Shown: positions 6,835 to 7,420 of the stretch, piece by piece
Layout: each line of letters starts with the position of its first letter
Position numbering within the stretch: the stretch's first letter is position 1
Assembly: GCA_003565575.1 (NCBI GenBank)
Contig: PXBV01000136.1
Location: 1-7,420, forward strand
DNA length: 7,420 nucleotides
Source of the DNA: Psychroflexus sp.
Lineage (GTDB): Bacteria; Bacteroidota; Bacteroidia; Flavobacteriales; Flavobacteriaceae
Direction of reading: 5' to 3'
Translations under genes and position numbers: made by a program
The notes under the pieces: generated by a model
Databases searched by the model: none
What the model was told of the DNA's origin: nothing
What the model saw: only the letters and a program-made list of their open reading frames with translations

Positions 6835-7420
6835 TTAATGCTTAAAATGACGTGTTCCTGTTAACACCATTGAAATTTTATTTTCGTTACAGTAATCAAT
6901 GCTCAATTGGTCTTTAATAGATCCGCCTGGTTGTATTACAGAAGTGATTCCTGCATTTCCAGCAATCTCTACACAGTCTGGAAAAGGAAAGAAGGCATCG
7001 CTAGCCATGACTGCATTTTTTAAATCAAACTTGAAGCTCAATGCTTTTTCTATAGCATGGTTTAAGGCGTCAACTCTAGAGGTTTGTCCTGTACCACTAG
7101 AAATTAGTTGTTTACCCTTTGCCAAAACAATTGTGTTGGACTTGGTGTGTTTGCAAATTTTAGAAGCAAATAACAAATCCTCCACCTCAGCTTCGGTAGG
7201 AGATACGGTGGTGGCTGTTCTTAAATCTTCTGCAGCATCAGTTTTAGAATCTTTATCTTGAACCAAAACGCCATTAAGACAGGTTCTTACTATTTTTTCT
7301 TCAAATTGAAACACTTTTTGAACTAAGATAATTCTATTCTTCTTTTGTGTTAAAATAGCTAAAGCTTCTTCAGAATAACTTGGAGCAATCACAACTTCGC
7401 AAAACAACTTGTGGATTTCA
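6835..7420 (-). CDS. purH: Bifunctional purine biosynthesis protein PurH, C-terminal part (cut by window edge)
   Basis: PurH carries AICAR formyltransferase and IMP cyclohydrolase, the last two steps of IMP synthesis. The visible 194 residues belong to the AICAR formyltransferase half. The reading frame is open to the right edge, where it reads EIHKLFCEVVIAPSYSEEAL. The TTG at 7407 is therefore an internal Leu codon, not a start. Recognisable family blocks are KSNTIVLAKGKQLISSGTGQ followed by TSRVDAL, MASDAFFPFPDCVEIA, IQPGGSIKDQLSIDYCNE and the terminal TGTRHFKH. The full protein is normally a little over 500 residues, so about 60 percent lies outside the window, including the cyclohydrolase domain. 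The gene ends with TAA at 6837-6835, 34 nt before mreB. It may be co-transcribed with the mre operon, though the functions are unrelated. Confidence 0.96.
   Translation of the reverse strand, partial: EIHKLFCEVVIAPSYSEEALAILTQKKNRIILVQKVFQFEEKIVRTCLNGVLVQDKDSKTDAAEDLRTATTVSPTEAEVEDLLFASKICKHTKSNTIVLAKGKQLISSGTGQTSRVDALNHAIEKALSFKFDLKNAVMASDAFFPFPDCVEIAGNAGITSVIQPGGSIKDQLSIDYCNENKISMVLTGTRHFKH

Noticed and set aside
6899..7261. Plus-strand 120-codon open frame opposite purH
   Set aside because: It overlaps the conserved AICAR formyltransferase region on the other strand, with no supporting signals of its own.
7405..7407. TTG as the start of a short 190-residue purH-like gene
   Set aside because: The frame continues to the right edge with residues that match the PurH family (EIHKLFCEV), so the gene is simply truncated by the window.

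Overview
The window is AT-rich chromosomal DNA from a member of the Bacteroidota, most likely a Flavobacteriaceae-like marine or soil bacterium. Three things point there. The single clear promoter has the Bacteroidota form (TTG, 18 bases, then TACTTTTG, matching TAnnTTTG). The genes start without Shine-Dalgarno sequences. Ribosomal protein S16 carries the long Ala/Glu/Lys-rich tail common in this phylum, and the PurH, RodA and PBP2 sequences look flavobacterial. The species cannot be named from the sequence alone.

Layout: bases 1-234 are non-coding and hold the promoter and short leader of a plus-strand pair, rpsP (ribosomal protein bS16) and rimM (16S rRNA/30S maturation factor), which ends at 1320. 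From there to the right edge all genes are on the minus strand. In transcription order (right to left) they are the 3' part of purH (purine biosynthesis, cut by the window edge), mreB, mreC, mreD, mrdA (PBP2) and rodA. The two transcription units meet tail to tail at 1317-1320, where one TTAA palindrome supplies both stop codons.

The minus-strand block is a complete rod-shape (elongasome) operon. MreB filaments on the inner face of the membrane are coupled through MreC and MreD to the RodA glycosyltransferase and the PBP2 transpeptidase, which build lateral-wall peptidoglycan. Spacing is very tight: 9 nt between mreB and mreC, 4-nt ATGA overlaps at mreC/mreD and mreD/mrdA, and 2 nt between mrdA and rodA. 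This implies co-transcription and translational coupling. purH lies only 34 nt upstream of mreB and may be part of the same transcript.

All catalytic motifs expected of these proteins are present, and I see no frameshift, pseudogene, mobile element, CRISPR array or RNA gene. I found no undescribed multi-gene system. The points worth a second look are small: a possible S16-responsive leader hairpin, the S16 tail, nested inverted repeats at the convergent junction, and a Cys/His cluster in PBP2.
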